This document shows, in pieces, positions 33,106 through 46,012 of a DNA stretch of 64,000 nucleotides (the first letter of the stretch is position 1; each line of letters starts with the position of its first letter). The translations under genes and the position numbers were made by a program. The DNA is taken from contig JAPTJF010000058.1 in NCBI GenBank assembly GCA_029339195.1, positions 124,001-188,000 on the forward strand, read 5' to 3'. The stretch comes from Micractinium sp. NFX-FRZ. Lineage: Eukaryota > Chlorophyta > Trebouxiophyceae > Chlorellales > Chlorellaceae. The notes under the pieces are model-generated. The model was not told where the DNA came from. It saw nothing but the letters and a program-made list of their open reading frames with translations, and made no database searches.

Positions 33106-36100
33106 TTAGTGAATCAGCCCCTGCTTCCGGGCCTTCACACAGGTCTGGTAAATGTCGGCCCCCGCCGTCACCGTCTCGTTGGCACTGCTGAGCCACCACC
33201 AGCGGCCCGCCTCAAAGCGCCGCCGGTACCGCTGCATGTCCCCCGCTGTGCTTACCACCGCCTGCAGCGCCACCTGCAGCGCCTCCCACCTGCGCACGGC
33301 ATGGGCAGCGCAGCATGAGGCCAGCAGGCAAAGCAAGTGCGCAAAGGCAGGCTCCGCCACATGCCTTGCAAAGCGCGGGCCGGCCGCCCACCTCCCCTGC
33401 ACAGCCCCACCCTGCCTCGTTCGTCCCCCCAACACCCGCAGCCCTGCCGCAGCCTGACCCGGACCCCACTGGCTGGCAGCCCCCCACCCCTGCTCACCGC
33501 ACCACCAGGTTTCGGTACTTGGAGGCATCCTTGGCTATGGGCCAGCCCTTCCGGAGCGCAACCGACTCCTTGTAGCCTGGCGTCCAGGAGCCCTCGGGGT
33601 CGCACAGCAGCAGCTTCCACCACGTCAGCTGCGACCCGGTGTCCTGCATGAGGGCGGCAGGGGGTGGGGGGCGGGGGGGGCAAGAGGGAGGGGCACAGCC
33701 ATGGCGTGAGCTTTGGCAGGTTGCGGGTCGCACAAAGGGCGGGAGGTAGCGTAGGGCATCTGTCAGGATGCAAGGGCGGATTGCAAGCCTGGGGACTGCA
33801 GGGGGCAGCAGGGCTGGCAGGCACGAGGGGAGTTCCTGGGTGGGGCTAGGGAGGGAGGACAAGCATGCAGTCTAGGCTAGGCACGCAAGCTGGCGGCACT
33901 GTGTGCCGTGCACGTTTCTTTCACCACACACGCAGGCCACCATGATGGCGGGAGAGCAAGCAGCAGCAGCGGCAGAGGCGGCTGCGGCTGCGGCAGGGCG
34001 CTCACAACAAAGTTGCGCCGTGCAAGGTTGGCGTGTGCAGCGTCGGCATCAATGCCCTCGAACCCGTGCATCGTCAGCTCGATGGCGGCGCCACCTGGGC
34101 GCAGCATGTAGGCATTCGCCAGGTTGGCTGCAGGGTGTGGGGCGGGTGGGGAAGGAAGAGGGAGGTGTGCAGGCAGCTGCGGCCCTGGGAGTGCGCCACT
34201 GCCACCACTGCTGGCATGCTAGGGTCGGCACTAAAACCCGCAACACAGGCAGGCAGACAGCTCACCGCCGTGGGCGCCCACCCAGATGTCTGCCAGCTGG
34301 GCGGCTGCAATGCCGGCCTGCAGGGTTGGGGTCTCCACCTGCGGGGTGGGCAGGGCGGCACATGCCGGCGAGTGGTTGATGCTGTTTGCAGCCAGGAGGG
34401 GAGCACAAGGTGTGCAACGACAGCCAGCACGTCACTGCTTGGTTGTGCGCAGCTGCCACCTGGCATAGCGGAACTTTCTTGGAGTCCCACCAGATGAGGC
34501 TGCCTGTTGATTGCCCCGTTGCCGCCAACACAACAAGCACCCTCCCGTCGACCCTCAACCTGATTGCTTTGCCGCCGCCCACAGCCCCGTGCCTGCTCAC
34601 CTCCCAGCACAGCGCACGAACCGTCGTGCCAGAGGGTGCCGTTGTGCGCCAGCTGTTGCAGCTCTGGAGAAGCTCGGCAGCATTGATCAGCTGGCGGTCT
34701 GGCGAGCTGCGTTTTGAGAAGACCACCCGCAGAGTGACCTCCCCCGCCTGCACCTTGCTGCCCACCCCCAGCCGCTGCAAAACAGAGGCGGGCGGAGGCA
34801 GCGCAGGTGCGCTGCCTTGCTGCCCCTGCGTCTGCTCCCGCTGCCCCGGCCGCAGCTTCCTTGCTGCTGACGGAGGCACTTCTGCTGCCGCCGCTGCTGC
34901 CGCCGGTGCTGCTGCTGCTGCTGTCGGTGGCTGTACCTCAGGCATGGTACTGAGCAGCTTCTCTGCATCGTAGTACCGTGCCAAGTGGCGCCCGTACGCG
35001 TGGATCTGCCAGCGTTTGGTGGCAACGTCTTTCAGGCAGACATACATGCTGCGGAAGCAGCGTTGCTCGCTGCCCTCAAAGCTGGGCGGCAGGCCGTCGG
35101 GCCCGGCAGCCAGGGGGGCACCGGCACCCACCTGCAGGGGCAGCGCGGCAGGGGCAAGGTTGGGGGGTGGGGGGCATGCAGGTATGTGCCTGGAATACCG
35201 TGTGGCAGCAGCAGGAACAAACAATTGTGCCGCCGGAAGGGGCATGGCCGAGCAGCAACAGCAATGCACTCAACAGCCTTTCCAGCCTGGTCTGGCGGAA
35301 ATGCGCACTTCCGGCCCCACCTCACCCGCCCAGCCCCCTCCTGACCTGCCCGTCTGGCAGCCGCACGCTGAATTCGTCCCAGGACGTGACGCGCTGCTTG
35401 GACAGCGGCTGCCACAGCGCTCGCGCCATGCCGGAGATGGGCAGCCCCTCCCCTGTCATCAGCACGATGCGCACGTGCGCAGCCCAGGGCGTCTCCGCCA
35501 GGGCAGAGTAGAAGCGGGCCGCGTTGTCACGGAAGACGTGGGCGTAGTTGAACGAGTTGTGCTGCGGGGCGGTGGGCATGGCAACCAACAGGGGTGCGTG
35601 TGGGTCAGTGCACGTTGCTCGGGCCGGCCGCGGGGGCGGGGCGTATGCACGCATTGCATGCAGTGTCCAGGAGTGGGAGGCAAGCCGTCTCAGAGGGCTG
35701 GGGCCGGCCCCTCCCGTCCCGCCCCCTCCCGGCAGCACCCACTTGGTAGAAGACAACGGGCACGGTGCAGTTGGAAAACACCGGGTCTGCCAGGTACTGC
35801 CTCGGCTCCCTTGAGCTGGCGGCACGTGCATGGATGGGCGGCAGGCCGGTGCGCAGATCGTTGTTGTCCTGCAGGGTAGAGAGGTGAGGTGACCGTGACG
35901 GGGCAGCTTGCACACTGCACGCAACACAGCGGGGGCGGCGCAGGCAGGGTGGCAGGCAGCACTTGCTCCTCACTTGGTCCCGGTACGGAAAGTAAAACCT
36001 TCTCTGCCTCTTTGTCGGGGTGAGATCTGGCAGGTTCTCCGGCGGGCCATTGTGATTGACGGGTCGGTGGCGGGGGTCATACAGTATCAGGCGGCCCTGC

Positions 36101-36709
36101 ACCCAGCGGGGCGGGGCCAGAGCTTAAGCAGCAACTTAAAACCAACGGGATGCAAGCTGGTGCAATAGCCCTGCTGCCAGATCCAACATGCATCGATGGA
36201 TCCAGCTCAAGGTGCAGGGTCAAAACAAGGAGGAGCACAGCAGGGTTGCCGGCCAGCCACCTAGAGTTAACTACCGAAGATGCAGATGCCACCCTGACAT
36301 CTGCACGGTACCGCCCGCCCCGCACCTGGTCAACACATACGTCCTGCAGCAGCGTGCAGCTGTCCGAGAACGGAGACTTCTTGACTGGAAGTTTGCAGCT
36401 GAGTGATCGAGGTTGTGGTGGCGGCGGCGGCGGCGGGGAAGGCCGGGGTTGCGCCGCTGCCCGTGCCAGCGAAGCCTCGCGCACCGGCGGCGCCGCCGCC
36501 GTTGCCGCCGCTACGGACGCTGATGCCGCCGGGTGACGGGCATGCCGCAGCAGATCCCCACCATCAATCACGGCCAGGCCCCCGACAAGCCGCCGGAAGT
36601 AGGAGGTGCCCGGCAGCACCAGGACCGTGGCCAACAGAATGGCAAGCCCGAGCACTTGCAGCGCCCTTTCTGCCCATCGCGGCTTGTCTTCAGCAATCAA
36701 GAGACCCAT
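33106..36709 (-). CDS. GT61-like type II membrane glycosyltransferase, copy 2
   Basis: Nine exons: 36709-36326, 36096-35974, 35868-35743, 35561-35346, 35131-34601, 34338-34266, 34127-34006, 33643-33498 and 33289-33106, giving 634 residues. Signal-anchor LGLAILLATVLVLPGTSYF lies near the N-terminus. Then come CTLLQDVCVDQ, FSNCTVPVVFYQ, VVFSKRSSPDRQLINAAELL, LQAGIAAAQLADIWVGAHG and ANLANAYMLRPGGAAIELTM, the GT61 signature. Compared with copy 1, the VHG motif reads AHG and the Ser-rich insert is replaced by Ala/Pro sequence. One exon is split differently around HNSFNYAHVFRDNAA. Head-to-tail tandem arrangement indicates duplication. Donor and acceptor specificities are unknown. Confidence 0.82.
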
Positions 36710-37273
36710 AGTACATACGTTGCAGCCAGCATAAAGAGGTTTAGCGGCCCATTGAGATGGCACAAAATATGGCGGCCTTGCGCAACGCGGTGCTGCTTGC
36801 TGCTTTTCAAGTCGTAATACAGCGCATGCGAGGCCCAGAGGACGCGACCTGCTGCCACCTGCCGGGATCTGCTGTGCGTTTGATTTCTGCCAGCACACTG
36901 CTGCCGCCGCTGGTGGCTCAGCTGCGAACCTCTTCCTGTGAACAGCAGTCCCGCATCAACAAAGGGCAGCTCTATTTCGATTAACTCCACACGATCTTAT
37001 CAGTGTAAATCACTTTTCAGGTAGGGCAGTTGAAGCAGGGGCAATGCGGACAGAAGTGTGGGCAGTGCTAAGTCCTGAACGTTAACAGTGGAGAGGAAAC
37101 ACGGAAGCAGTGCTTGAAACAGGTAGGGAGAGAGTAGCCTTGGAAGCTTAAACATAGTGGTGGTGGCCCATAAACAGGCATGTCAGGCACAGGTAAGCGC
37201 GTCACTTGTTGGAGCGGCCCAAGGGCTGGCCAGGCTCTGGGTGCTCGCCTCAACTCCTGCGGAGCTGCTGCTG
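36710..37273. other. Spacer between methyltransferase 3' end and GT61-like copy 2
   Basis: 564 bases: the copy 2 promoter and methyltransferase 3' UTR are expected here. No coding exon supported. Confidence 0.45.
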
Positions 37274-40200
37274 CTATGGCTGCTGCTGCTGTTGCTGCTG
37301 GGCCAGCACCATCGCCTTGCGCAGCTCCCGCCCAACTGCTTCGGCCAGCGGCGGCGGCACCGCATTCCCCACCTGCATGGCAGCCCAAGAACAAGGGGCT
37401 TGGACAATGTTTACGCACAGGGCGCAAGCTGCCAGGCCCGCCGGGCGTTTGCTGCCAACCACCCAGAACCAGGCTGCTTCCCAGGCCGCCTTGCCCCACC
37501 ACTTGCCTGCCTGTAGCACTCCGCTTGGGTGCCGTAGAAGCGCACCCTGTCGGGCACACCCTGCAGCAGGCAGCGGCACAGCGCAGGAGACATGGTTGTG
37601 TGAGTCTGTCAACCTGTGACAGCAAATTGTGAAAGGCAACTTCTAACCGTTTGCGACAGCATGTTGTGCCACGCAGCCCACCGGCTGCCTGCACCCCACC
37701 CTGCTCACCTGCACCCGCGCTGCCTCTCGCACTGACAGCGGGCGGTCATCAATGGGGTGGACAGTGGTGCTTGTGGTGTCCGAGTTGAGCTGGGGGCAGG
37801 TGAGGCAGGTGGCACAGTGGCTGCACAGGCGCAGCGGGGTGGGGAAGACAGAGGGCCAGCGAGGCGCAAAGTGGGTTTGGCCGGTCAAAAGAAGCACAGG
37901 CAGGCTCCTGGCGGTGAGCAAGGAGTGCACAGGTGGGGGGGGTGCAGGGCACAGAGACCACCCACAGCACAGCACAGCATAGCACAGCGCAGCACAGCAG
38001 GCGCATGGCGGGGGCAATGAAGCAGGATCGGACGCAGAGCAGGCACCTGCTCCACAGCAGCCGGCCAAAGCGGCCCCACGTCTTTGAATCCTCCTCCTTC
38101 CCAACGAGGGACTGGGGCACAAAGTGTGGGAAGCGCTGCAGCCAGCTGCGCCTGCCGGGGAGGGGAAGAGGCACCAATGCACAAGGGCGGCATGGAGCGG
38201 CGACATGCTCAAAAGAACTCAGTATGATTACAGGGCAACATGTGAGTTGGCAGGGAGGAGAAGGGGTGAGCGCATGCAAGGGACAGGTAGCTGCTGGGGC
38301 CCGCCTGGGGCCGGCAGCTTGAATCCCCCGCCTGCTGTGTCCTGCCGCTCCACGCCGCCACATGCCTCCCCCCACTCACCAGTCGCCGGCGCGGGAGGGC
38401 CTGAACGGGTGCTGTGGCCGGCCGGGCCACGCCCCCACCCCCTGCTCCCAGCCGGGCTGCCCCTCCTTGGGCAGCGCAGCCAGGCGGTCCCTGTTCTCCT
38501 GCATCACATACAGCAAACAATACGATGCAGCTCGAGGCTTAGCCTCAGGGACACCTGTGCCGGCTGTCTGCCAGGCGCCAGCCCGCCCGCCCACCCGGCA
38601 GCAAGCCCACCTGTAGCCAGCCTGCCCTGCCTGCAGCCTGCCCACACCTGCACCCACACCGCATTCCGCTCGCACCCTTCTCACCCACCACACCTACACC
38701 ACACACAATCCACCCACATTTTGCTCACACCTTACCCCTCCCACACACCCACCCACCCACACCTGCTGCAGCTCCCATGTCTCGTGGTTGTGCAGCTGGT
38801 CGCCTGCCACCGCCCCGCCACGCATGCGCGCCGCAAACCAGCTGGGCTGCGCGTCGCCGCAGGCGGGGGCGCCGTAGCTCTCCCCCAGCTCCGCAGGCAA
38901 GTCGCCAAAGACGGTGCGGGCGTCCAGGCTGGGCAGGGGGGCGCAGGTGGGCACCACCACGTTGGCGTGCCACCGCTTGGGGACGCCGCGGATCGCCAGC
39001 TCACGGCGGGCCTGCGTGGGGCACGGCACGCATGCGCGACGGGATGAGAGGGGAAAAGAACATGGCACCAAAGGCAGTAGCGCATGCACAGCCCTGAAAT
39101 GCAGCATGCCAGCCAAAGGCATGCGTGTGGCAGCGCGGTTGCCGCCCCAGCAGCCCCAAGTGCCTGCCCACCTCGAGTGTGCAGATCCCTCCCTCGGTGT
39201 ACCCGCCCGCCCCCTCAAACACGTGGGTGGGGGCCGGGTGGGAGGGCAGCAGCAGGCCGTGCTTGGCAGCGCAGATTATGACGCGCCGCCGGTGCTGGCC
39301 CACGCCGTAGCTGCCGGCGTTGAGCAGCCGCCAGGAGACCTGCAGGAGAGGGGGGAGTGGTGTGCATTTATGTGGGCCATGACTGAATGGCAGCAGGCAT
39401 CCAGGATGCTGCCTGCGGAGCAACATTTGTCGCCATCACCCAACATTGAAGCTGTGGGTGGGTGCTCAGCCTCAAGCCTTTCCCAGCCCTCAGGGCCCCC
39501 TCACCTGGTATCCCATTCGAACCAGGCTCTGCTTGACACACTGGATGGTGTCGTCGGCTGCAGGCAATTGAGGCGGTGGGCAGATCATCAGGCATAGGCA
39601 GGAAGGAGGGCAGCCCAGCCGGCCGGCCAGGCAGACACGCAGACGAGGAGGAGGACCAGGCAGGCTGGCGAGCAGTACCACCAGCAGCACAGGGCACTCA
39701 TGGCTTAAAGAGGCTGCTCCTGAGCACGCACCGCTGAGCAGCCCCGCCACGTTCTCGATGTAGGCAAAGGGCCACTGCAGCTCGTCCAGCACAGACAGGA
39801 ACAACGCCAGCTGCGCACAGCGAGGGGGAGGCAGGGCACAGCGTGGGGGAGGGAACCACAGCGTGGGGAAGGGAACCACAGCGTGGGGGGGCAGGACATA
39901 GCGTGGGGAGGCAGGACACTGCGTGGTTGAGGAGCGTGGGGACGTCCCCCGATGTGCAGTGCAGGCGCTCTGGGTGACCTGATTTCCGTCCCTCGACCCA
40001 CCTCTCCCCAGGCCACCGCCCCACCCCTCTCACCAGCACATTCTTCCGCGCCTTCTCCTTCTTGTCGCCCTTGTTCGCCTTGCTGTAGCCCTGCGGGACA
40101 AAGGTTGATCCCACGTGCCACCGCAGGGGCAGGAGCATTGGTAGCTGGCGGCGGTTGGCATGCAGCAGATGTGAGGCAGGGTTCCTGGCTGCCTCGCACA

Positions 40201-43200
40201 CGCCTTGCAACCACAGCAGCAGGCGCCGCTATCCGGCAGGTGCCCTCACCTGGCAGGGCGGCCCGCCGACCAGCACACGCCACTCCTTGCTGCTCTCCCC
40301 CTTGGGCGGATAGCCGTCCTCCCTGCTGCGGATCTTCCGGAGGAAAACGCACACGTCCTCGTTGAAAGTGCGCGCCCCTGCAGGGGCGCAGCAGGCGCAG
40401 CACAGCAACGCGCAAGCGTTGGGATGCATGCAGCGGTCAATGCCAAATCGCTGCAAACACTCGCCGGCGTGCACATGGCACAGCAGAAGCACACTGACGA
40501 GGGGGAGCAAAGAAAGCCATCACAACAAGTAAAGCACAGCACGCTGCCACCACAAGCAGCAGTTTTGCATCACTGCCCTGCCCGCCCCAACAGCCAGCCG
40601 TCAGTCACTGGCCACACAGCCCCTGGCCAGCCAGGCACACCCACCCACCCCACCTGGGTGGCACCCCTCATACGTGCGCAGCGCTGCTGGGAACAGGTCT
40701 ACCGCCCACTTGCAGCAGGCGGTGGGCCCCAACGCCTCCAGCAGCCCCAGCGACAGGCCGCCAAAGCCGCAGAAGAGGTCGCAGATGGAGGTGGGCCGTA
40801 AGCCGCCTGGGCCGGAGGCACCCGCCATGGTGACGCCCTCCTCGTCATCCCACCCCTCCTGGCTGCCGCTGGCCGCAGGGCCTCCGGTCCCACCGCCGTC
40901 ACCGCTGTCGGTCCCTGCACCCCCAATATCACTGCATCCCGACACGGGCGCGGCGCCATCGCTGCCGCTGGGCGTGCTGCGCGCGCTGCCGCCGCCTGCC
41001 GCCGCCGCCGTTCCCTCCCTGCTGCCGCCACCGGTGGCATTGATCCCTGCGCTGCCACCGGCCTCCACATCGCTGTCCGCTACATCGCCTTCCATCAACA
41101 CCATTTCGCTGGGCAGCGTTTCTCGGCCCAGCCGCCCACGCAGGCGGGACGCCCGACACTGCCGCACCATCCCGGTGCGGCGGTACACAAAGCGTGCGCC
41201 CTCCTGGCTGCGGCTGTATGGCTCATACTCCACCCACTCCTCCCTGACAGCCTCCTCCTGCACCCCGAAAGCAGCAGCAACAGCAGAGGTGCCCGTGAAG
41301 CTATGCAGGCCACGTCGCCCCAGCTTGTGTGCTGTGCTGTTTGCTGCAGTACGCAGCAGGCGCCGCCTGGCCCTGGAGGCTCCTCACGCGCCTTGTTATA
41401 CTTGCACCCCTACAAGCTAACACGCCCCGCCCTGCGTCCTGCTGGCTGACACGCCTTTCCAGCTGCACACCTGAAACGACTCCTGCGACTCGGCATCAAC
41501 CTGGTAAAGCCTTCGGATGCGGACCTGCGCACAGGCAGAGGATGTGGGGATGTGGCCACGCACCAGTGAGGTGCGGAGGAGCTATAGGGGCACTGCTGTG
41601 CATGCAGGTTGAGCAAGGCTGGCAGCGCGGTGGGCGAGCGGAGGGTCTTAGCACCAGGGCCGACAGCACTGGGTGCACCACCACGCGATAGCGAGCTAGG
41701 CTACGAGTCCCCAGCTAACCCTGATACCCCTGGGACTTGTGCAGCACCCACCCCTTCCTCTCAGCCGCCCTCCCGGCAGCACCCAGCCAGGTCACTCACC
41801 ACCTCTGTCTGCTGGTCCACCTTTGGTCCAGGTGGCAGCAGCTGCGCCAGGTCATCAGGAGAGTAGCACGCTGCCAGCTCATCCAGCTGCTGCCACTGCC
41901 GCTGCGGCTGCTGCTGTTGCTGCTGTGCCGCGCACCCGCCCGCCTGGCACCGCCCCCGAAAGTGCTGCAGCCGGCGCGCACCGGCGCCACCGCGCAGCTG
42001 CCACGGGTTCCAGCAGCCGCAGCCGCAGCAGCCAAAGGTTGGGCAGCTGTGCGGCACCGCCAGCACGTCCCCGGTGCGCATCGCCACGTACCACAGGCGG
42101 CGCTCGGAGCTGCGGGGGAGCACGCCGGCCTGCCCGCTGGCCCAGGCGCAGACAAAGTCGGTAAACGTCACGTCAAAGTGAGGGTCCCTTTGCAGCAGCA
42201 CAAAGTTGCCGTGAGGGTCTCCGTCGTCTGCGGGGTTCGGCAGGGGGAGGCAGGTGGTGGCCATTCACATCGCATCACGCTGGTCAGCAGGGCGGCTTGA
42301 GGGTGCAAGTCCAAGGCAAGGCGCAGGGCACAGCTGACCTGCATTTTGTGCCGGACACACAATGCCAGCTTTGGCACAGCAACCATTCCCCCTTTGTACG
42401 TGCAAGCCTCACCGTTGACGCTGTAGCCCCGCCCACCCTCCTGGGGCGGCTCCTCCAGATTGGTGGACACACGCTGCAGGTGCCAGCTGGCGTTGCCGTA
42501 CCACCTGCCGCCGATGCGCGTGCCGCCAGCCTGCGTGCCGCTGCATGGCGTGCGGGTGGCTTGCACGATGCCCAGCTGCCGGCAGCCATTGCGCACAATC
42601 CAGACGATGTCTCCCGTCGTGATCTTCTCCGCTCCCTTCCCCTTCTTGTTCTGCGCACATTCCCCGGGAGACTGGGGCAAGAAGGGCAGCAGGCACAGCA
42701 AAGCATGCCTTTCGTGCCAGCGCTGGAACGTGTGCATTGCTTGCAGGGCCAGAGGATAGCGCACGCAGCACAGGGAACTGCCTGGGAAAGCAGCTGCCCA
42801 GCGCTTACCAAGGAAAGGTCCTGGAAGGTGTGACAGCTGCGGCACTGCACCGACACAGGCACAGTTTTGCCGCTGGACAGGCTCGTCTTGACTGTGAAGA
42901 AGTGCAGGGCGTCTGCCGCAGCGCCGCCCAGCTGTGCAGCTTCCAGCCTGCCAGGACACTCTTCGTTCCTACACATGGGCTTGCTATTTGATCCGCGCTC
43001 GGGGCTGCCGCTGCGTCCGCGCTTCAGGCTGACGCGGGCCGCTGCACCGCCGCTGCCTCTGGCAGCGCCCCCTGACACTGGCAGGCCAAACAGCTGGGAG
43101 AAGCTGTGCTGCACATGGGGCGTGCAAGCCTGCCAGATGCCGCGCAGAGCGTCAGCACCCAGCTGCGCTTCCGGCTGCTCGTCATCCGAGTCGTCGCCCC

Positions 43201-43531
43201 AGCCGCTGTCGGACTCGCTGTCAGCGCTGTGCCCACTGCCGGTGGCGGCAGCGCCAGCAGCGCCTCCGCAGCTCTGCCGGCGGCGATCCTCTGCCACTTC
43301 CTCCTCCTCCTCCTCGGAATCACACAGGTATGGCTCCGCTTCTTCTGCCTCCTCAAACCAGTTGTCTTCTTGCTGGGGGCCTTCCTGCTGCTGCTGCGGC
43401 TGCTGCTGTTGCTGTGTGCCCGTTGTGCCGTGGCTGCCGCCGGCGGCCTGGCCGCCTCCCGCTCCTTCGTCGGCTGTCCCTGGCTGTTGCAGCCTCACGG
43501 ATGGGGAATCAGCATCCTCGGCCCCATTCAT
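37274..43531 (-). CDS. BAH-domain DNA (cytosine-5) methyltransferase, DNMT1/CMT class
   Basis: Large many-exon minus-strand gene. The N-terminus is acidic (YLCDSEEEEEEVAEDRRRQ), followed by a cysteine pair pattern (CRNEECPGR...VQCRSCHTF) suggesting a zinc site. A BAH-like module follows (KITTGDIVWIVRNG; then VRIRRLYQVDAESQESF). All main C5-methyltransferase motifs are present in order. Motif I is CDLFCGFGGLSLGLLEAL (about 40735-40800). Motif IV is GGPPCQ spliced to GYSKANKG, with the catalytic Cys near 40250-40262. Motif VI is YIENVAGLLS (about 39750), motif VIII QHRRRVII (about 39270-39300), motif IX HPIDDRPLSVREAARVQ and motif X VGNAVPPPLAEAV (about 37330-37370). It methylates cytosine in nuclear DNA; maintenance versus CHG specificity cannot be decided. 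No chromodomain was seen between motifs I and IV. The start at 43531 is the first in-frame ATG after a TAG, so upstream exons are possible. Confidence 0.85.
39831..39942. repeat. Short tandem repeat (about 21 bp, five degenerate units)
   Basis: Units around GCGTGGGGAAGGGAACCACA, degenerating to GCGTGGGGAGGCAGGACA, in a methyltransferase intron next to the motif VI exon. Confidence 0.85.
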
Positions 43532-43886
43532 CCAGCGCAAGCTGGCGGAGGCCGGACCGGCCCCCAGGCGCTGCTGGTTCAAAACCGACTCGCTGCCACA
43601 CTCGGCCGTCTCGCTATGCTTCGGAAACACAGCGAAAGTTGTTTTAGAACAGGATACGGGCGCAGGAATGGCAGAAGGGCAGCGCTTCTATACTCAGCGC
43701 TCAGCGGCGGCGGCGGCGGCAGCGCAGCGCACGTAGCACGGCGCCTCAGGTGGTAGGTCCCTTGGCGCGCTCTCTCCGCCGTGACGATCGCTGCCTTAGT
43801 TTCTGATCTTCCTATTAAAGCCTGTTTCACAGCATTGCAACCTCCCCACCTCACACCCACACTACCCACTCCCTGAGGCAGGCACC
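43532..43886. promoter_or_regulatory. Bidirectional promoter region (methyltransferase / PDZ-like gene)
   Basis: 355 bases between divergent ATGs. No TATA box identified. If the methyltransferase has an additional 5' exon it would lie here. Confidence 0.45.
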
Positions 43887-46012
43887 ATGGCCACTGCACA
43901 GGCCGTGAGCTTTTGCACTGCGCGGTCAACCGCGTCCACGAAATTCTCAGCCCCTAAGGCGCAGCTGCAAGCTGCGGTCAGGGGCACAGGGCTGCCGGCT
44001 CGGCAGCGGCACTTTGATACTCCCGCCGCCGGGGCGGCGGGCGGGCGGCGCGCGTTGGTGGTTCGTGCAGCCTACATCTCTCCGGCACAGCAGGCGCCAC
44101 CTGGCACAGGACAGCGCCTTGAGTGAGTCTGAATGCCTCCCTGGCGGGTGCTTGCTTGACTGCTAGCCGGTTGCCGTGCGCCTCTGCACCCACCTCTTCA
44201 GATGCCTCACGTGCCAGCGCTGGGGAGGCCTTCCATCCACCTCTGTATTCGACCTGCCTCGCTTCCCAATTCACATGGAACTTTGCCCTGCCCTGTGCCG
44301 TGTTGGGCAACGGATGTCCTGATGCCCCTTCACCTGATTCTCACAAAGCACGTGCACACACACACGAGGGCACACATCTCAGATGCTGTCTACAACTTGC
44401 CCTGTGGTGCCGCCCTGGAAGTGGGTGGACGCTGAAGACATTCAGACGAACAGAAGCTCACATGAGCACTTTGCACGACTTACCAACCCCTTACCCTCAC
44501 AAAGTTGCAGCCTGCAGCTGGCCTCACAACAACGTGCAGCTCACCAATCCCATGCTTTGTGGAATCCGACCTTGACGTTTAAGCGGAGCTTCTTTAGATA
44601 ATGTCAATGCCCCCCCCATGTCCCCATTCCTGCAGCCTGCAGTTGGAAACTGCTGACTTCCAGCAGAGCGTGCAGCTGACGGCGCTGCGCCGCAAGCGGG
44701 GCGGCACCGCCATCCTCATCCAGGAGGTGGCGCCCGCCAGCGGCGCCTACGAGGCCGGCGTGCGCCCCGGGCAGCAGCTGCTGGCGCTCAGCGACCCCGT
44801 CCGCCAGGCAAGGCAGGGCCGTGGTGTGCCGTTTCTGGGAGATTGCTGCTGTCGTAATGCAGCTGTGTGCCGTACTCGCCCTGCCCACGGGACACCATTG
44901 CCACCACGCTGCCGCACCTCACCACTACACTGCCTGCTCATCCACCGCCGCGCCAGCCGCCTTGCCCACCCCACATTGCACCCCTCCTTCCGGCCCCACC
45001 CTGCTCCCCTCCGTCCCCCCTCCCTGCCCCCGCCCTTCCTTTCTTCCTGCCCTCTTTCGTTGTGTCAATCCCCCGCAGAACGAGCTGTGGGAGCTCAACG
45101 GCCTGGCCTCCCTCAAGTACACCAAGCAGGCTGTTGAGGGGCGCGCCTCCACCAGCCTCAGCGTGCGCCTCACCGCCGAGCCGCTGCCGGAGTGGCGCCA
45201 GGCGGCCGCCGCCGCGCGCGCCGCGCTGGGCAGCAGCAGCAACGACGAGGAGGAGCTGACTGCCGAGGAGCGGGCGGAGCTGATGAGCCAGCTGGGGCGC
45301 ATGCACGAGGTGGCCACGCAGCGGCGGCAGGCGAGCCGGGACGAGAAGCTGGAGACGCGCAAGGCGCTGCAGCTGGACAACATTGTGAGCTCACCCACCC
45401 AGCACCGCTTTGAGTTGTCCCCGAGGGAGCTGGGAACCGGGGTGTTTGGGGACTGGGAGTGGGGCTGACCCCGGGCGAGGAGGTTGATGCAAGAGTGTGC
45501 GCTGCGCGTTGCGGTAGGTTGCTGCGTCTGTGATGCAACTGCCACTGTGGGAGAAGGAGGCTGGAGGTGCGCACAGCGCTGCAGCTCAGGAATGGCGAAG
45601 CGGTGTGTGTGTGTGAGCGTGTGTGAGAGTGTGTGACAGAGGGTCAGGCGGTGATGGCCCAAAGCGGGGACTCGGGCGGCTACCCTTGTGTGTGTGTGTT
45701 GAGTGTGGCAGGTCGCTGTATGGAGTTCACACCTGATGAGCTGGCAGGGGCACACACCACACCTTCCGTGTGGTCCCTGGCTGCCTGCTGGGAAGAGCCG
45801 CCCTCAGCGTGTTCACCCCCCTCTTCAATGCCGCCCAGCCCCGTCGTTGACGCACACTCCCGCCCCTGCCCTTTGCCCTGCTGCCGCAGGAGAAGAAGCG
45901 CAGCAGCACCCCATACTTTGTGGCCTTTGTGGCCCTCTTCATCCTGGTGCCTGTCGGCGTCGTGCTGGCAGCTCTGGGCAGTGGGTACATCGACACTTTG
46001 GGACCACGCTGA
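43887..46012 (+). CDS. Plastid-targeted PDZ-like membrane protein
   Basis: Four exons: 43887-44122, 44636-44807, 45079-45384 and 45890-46012, giving 278 residues. Residues 1-60 are Ser/Thr/Arg-rich and acid-poor with ARSTAST and RRALVVRAAY, a plausible chloroplast transit peptide. A PDZ-like fold follows: TALRRKRGGTAILIQEVAP, then GAYEAGVRPGQQLLALSDP. Next is a charged helical segment (LTAEERAELMSQLGRMHEV). The C-terminal membrane span is FVAFVALFILVPVGVVLAAL, followed by a short tail. This resembles small thylakoid or envelope PDZ scaffolds. Function is inferred only. Intron 2 starts with GC (44808; AG|GCAAGG), joining PVRQ to NELWELNGL. Confidence 0.75.

Noticed and set aside
39831..39942. 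Regularly spaced repeats considered as a CRISPR-like array
   Set aside because: Units are contiguous and degenerate with no unique spacers, and they sit in a eukaryotic intron. Simple tandem repeat.
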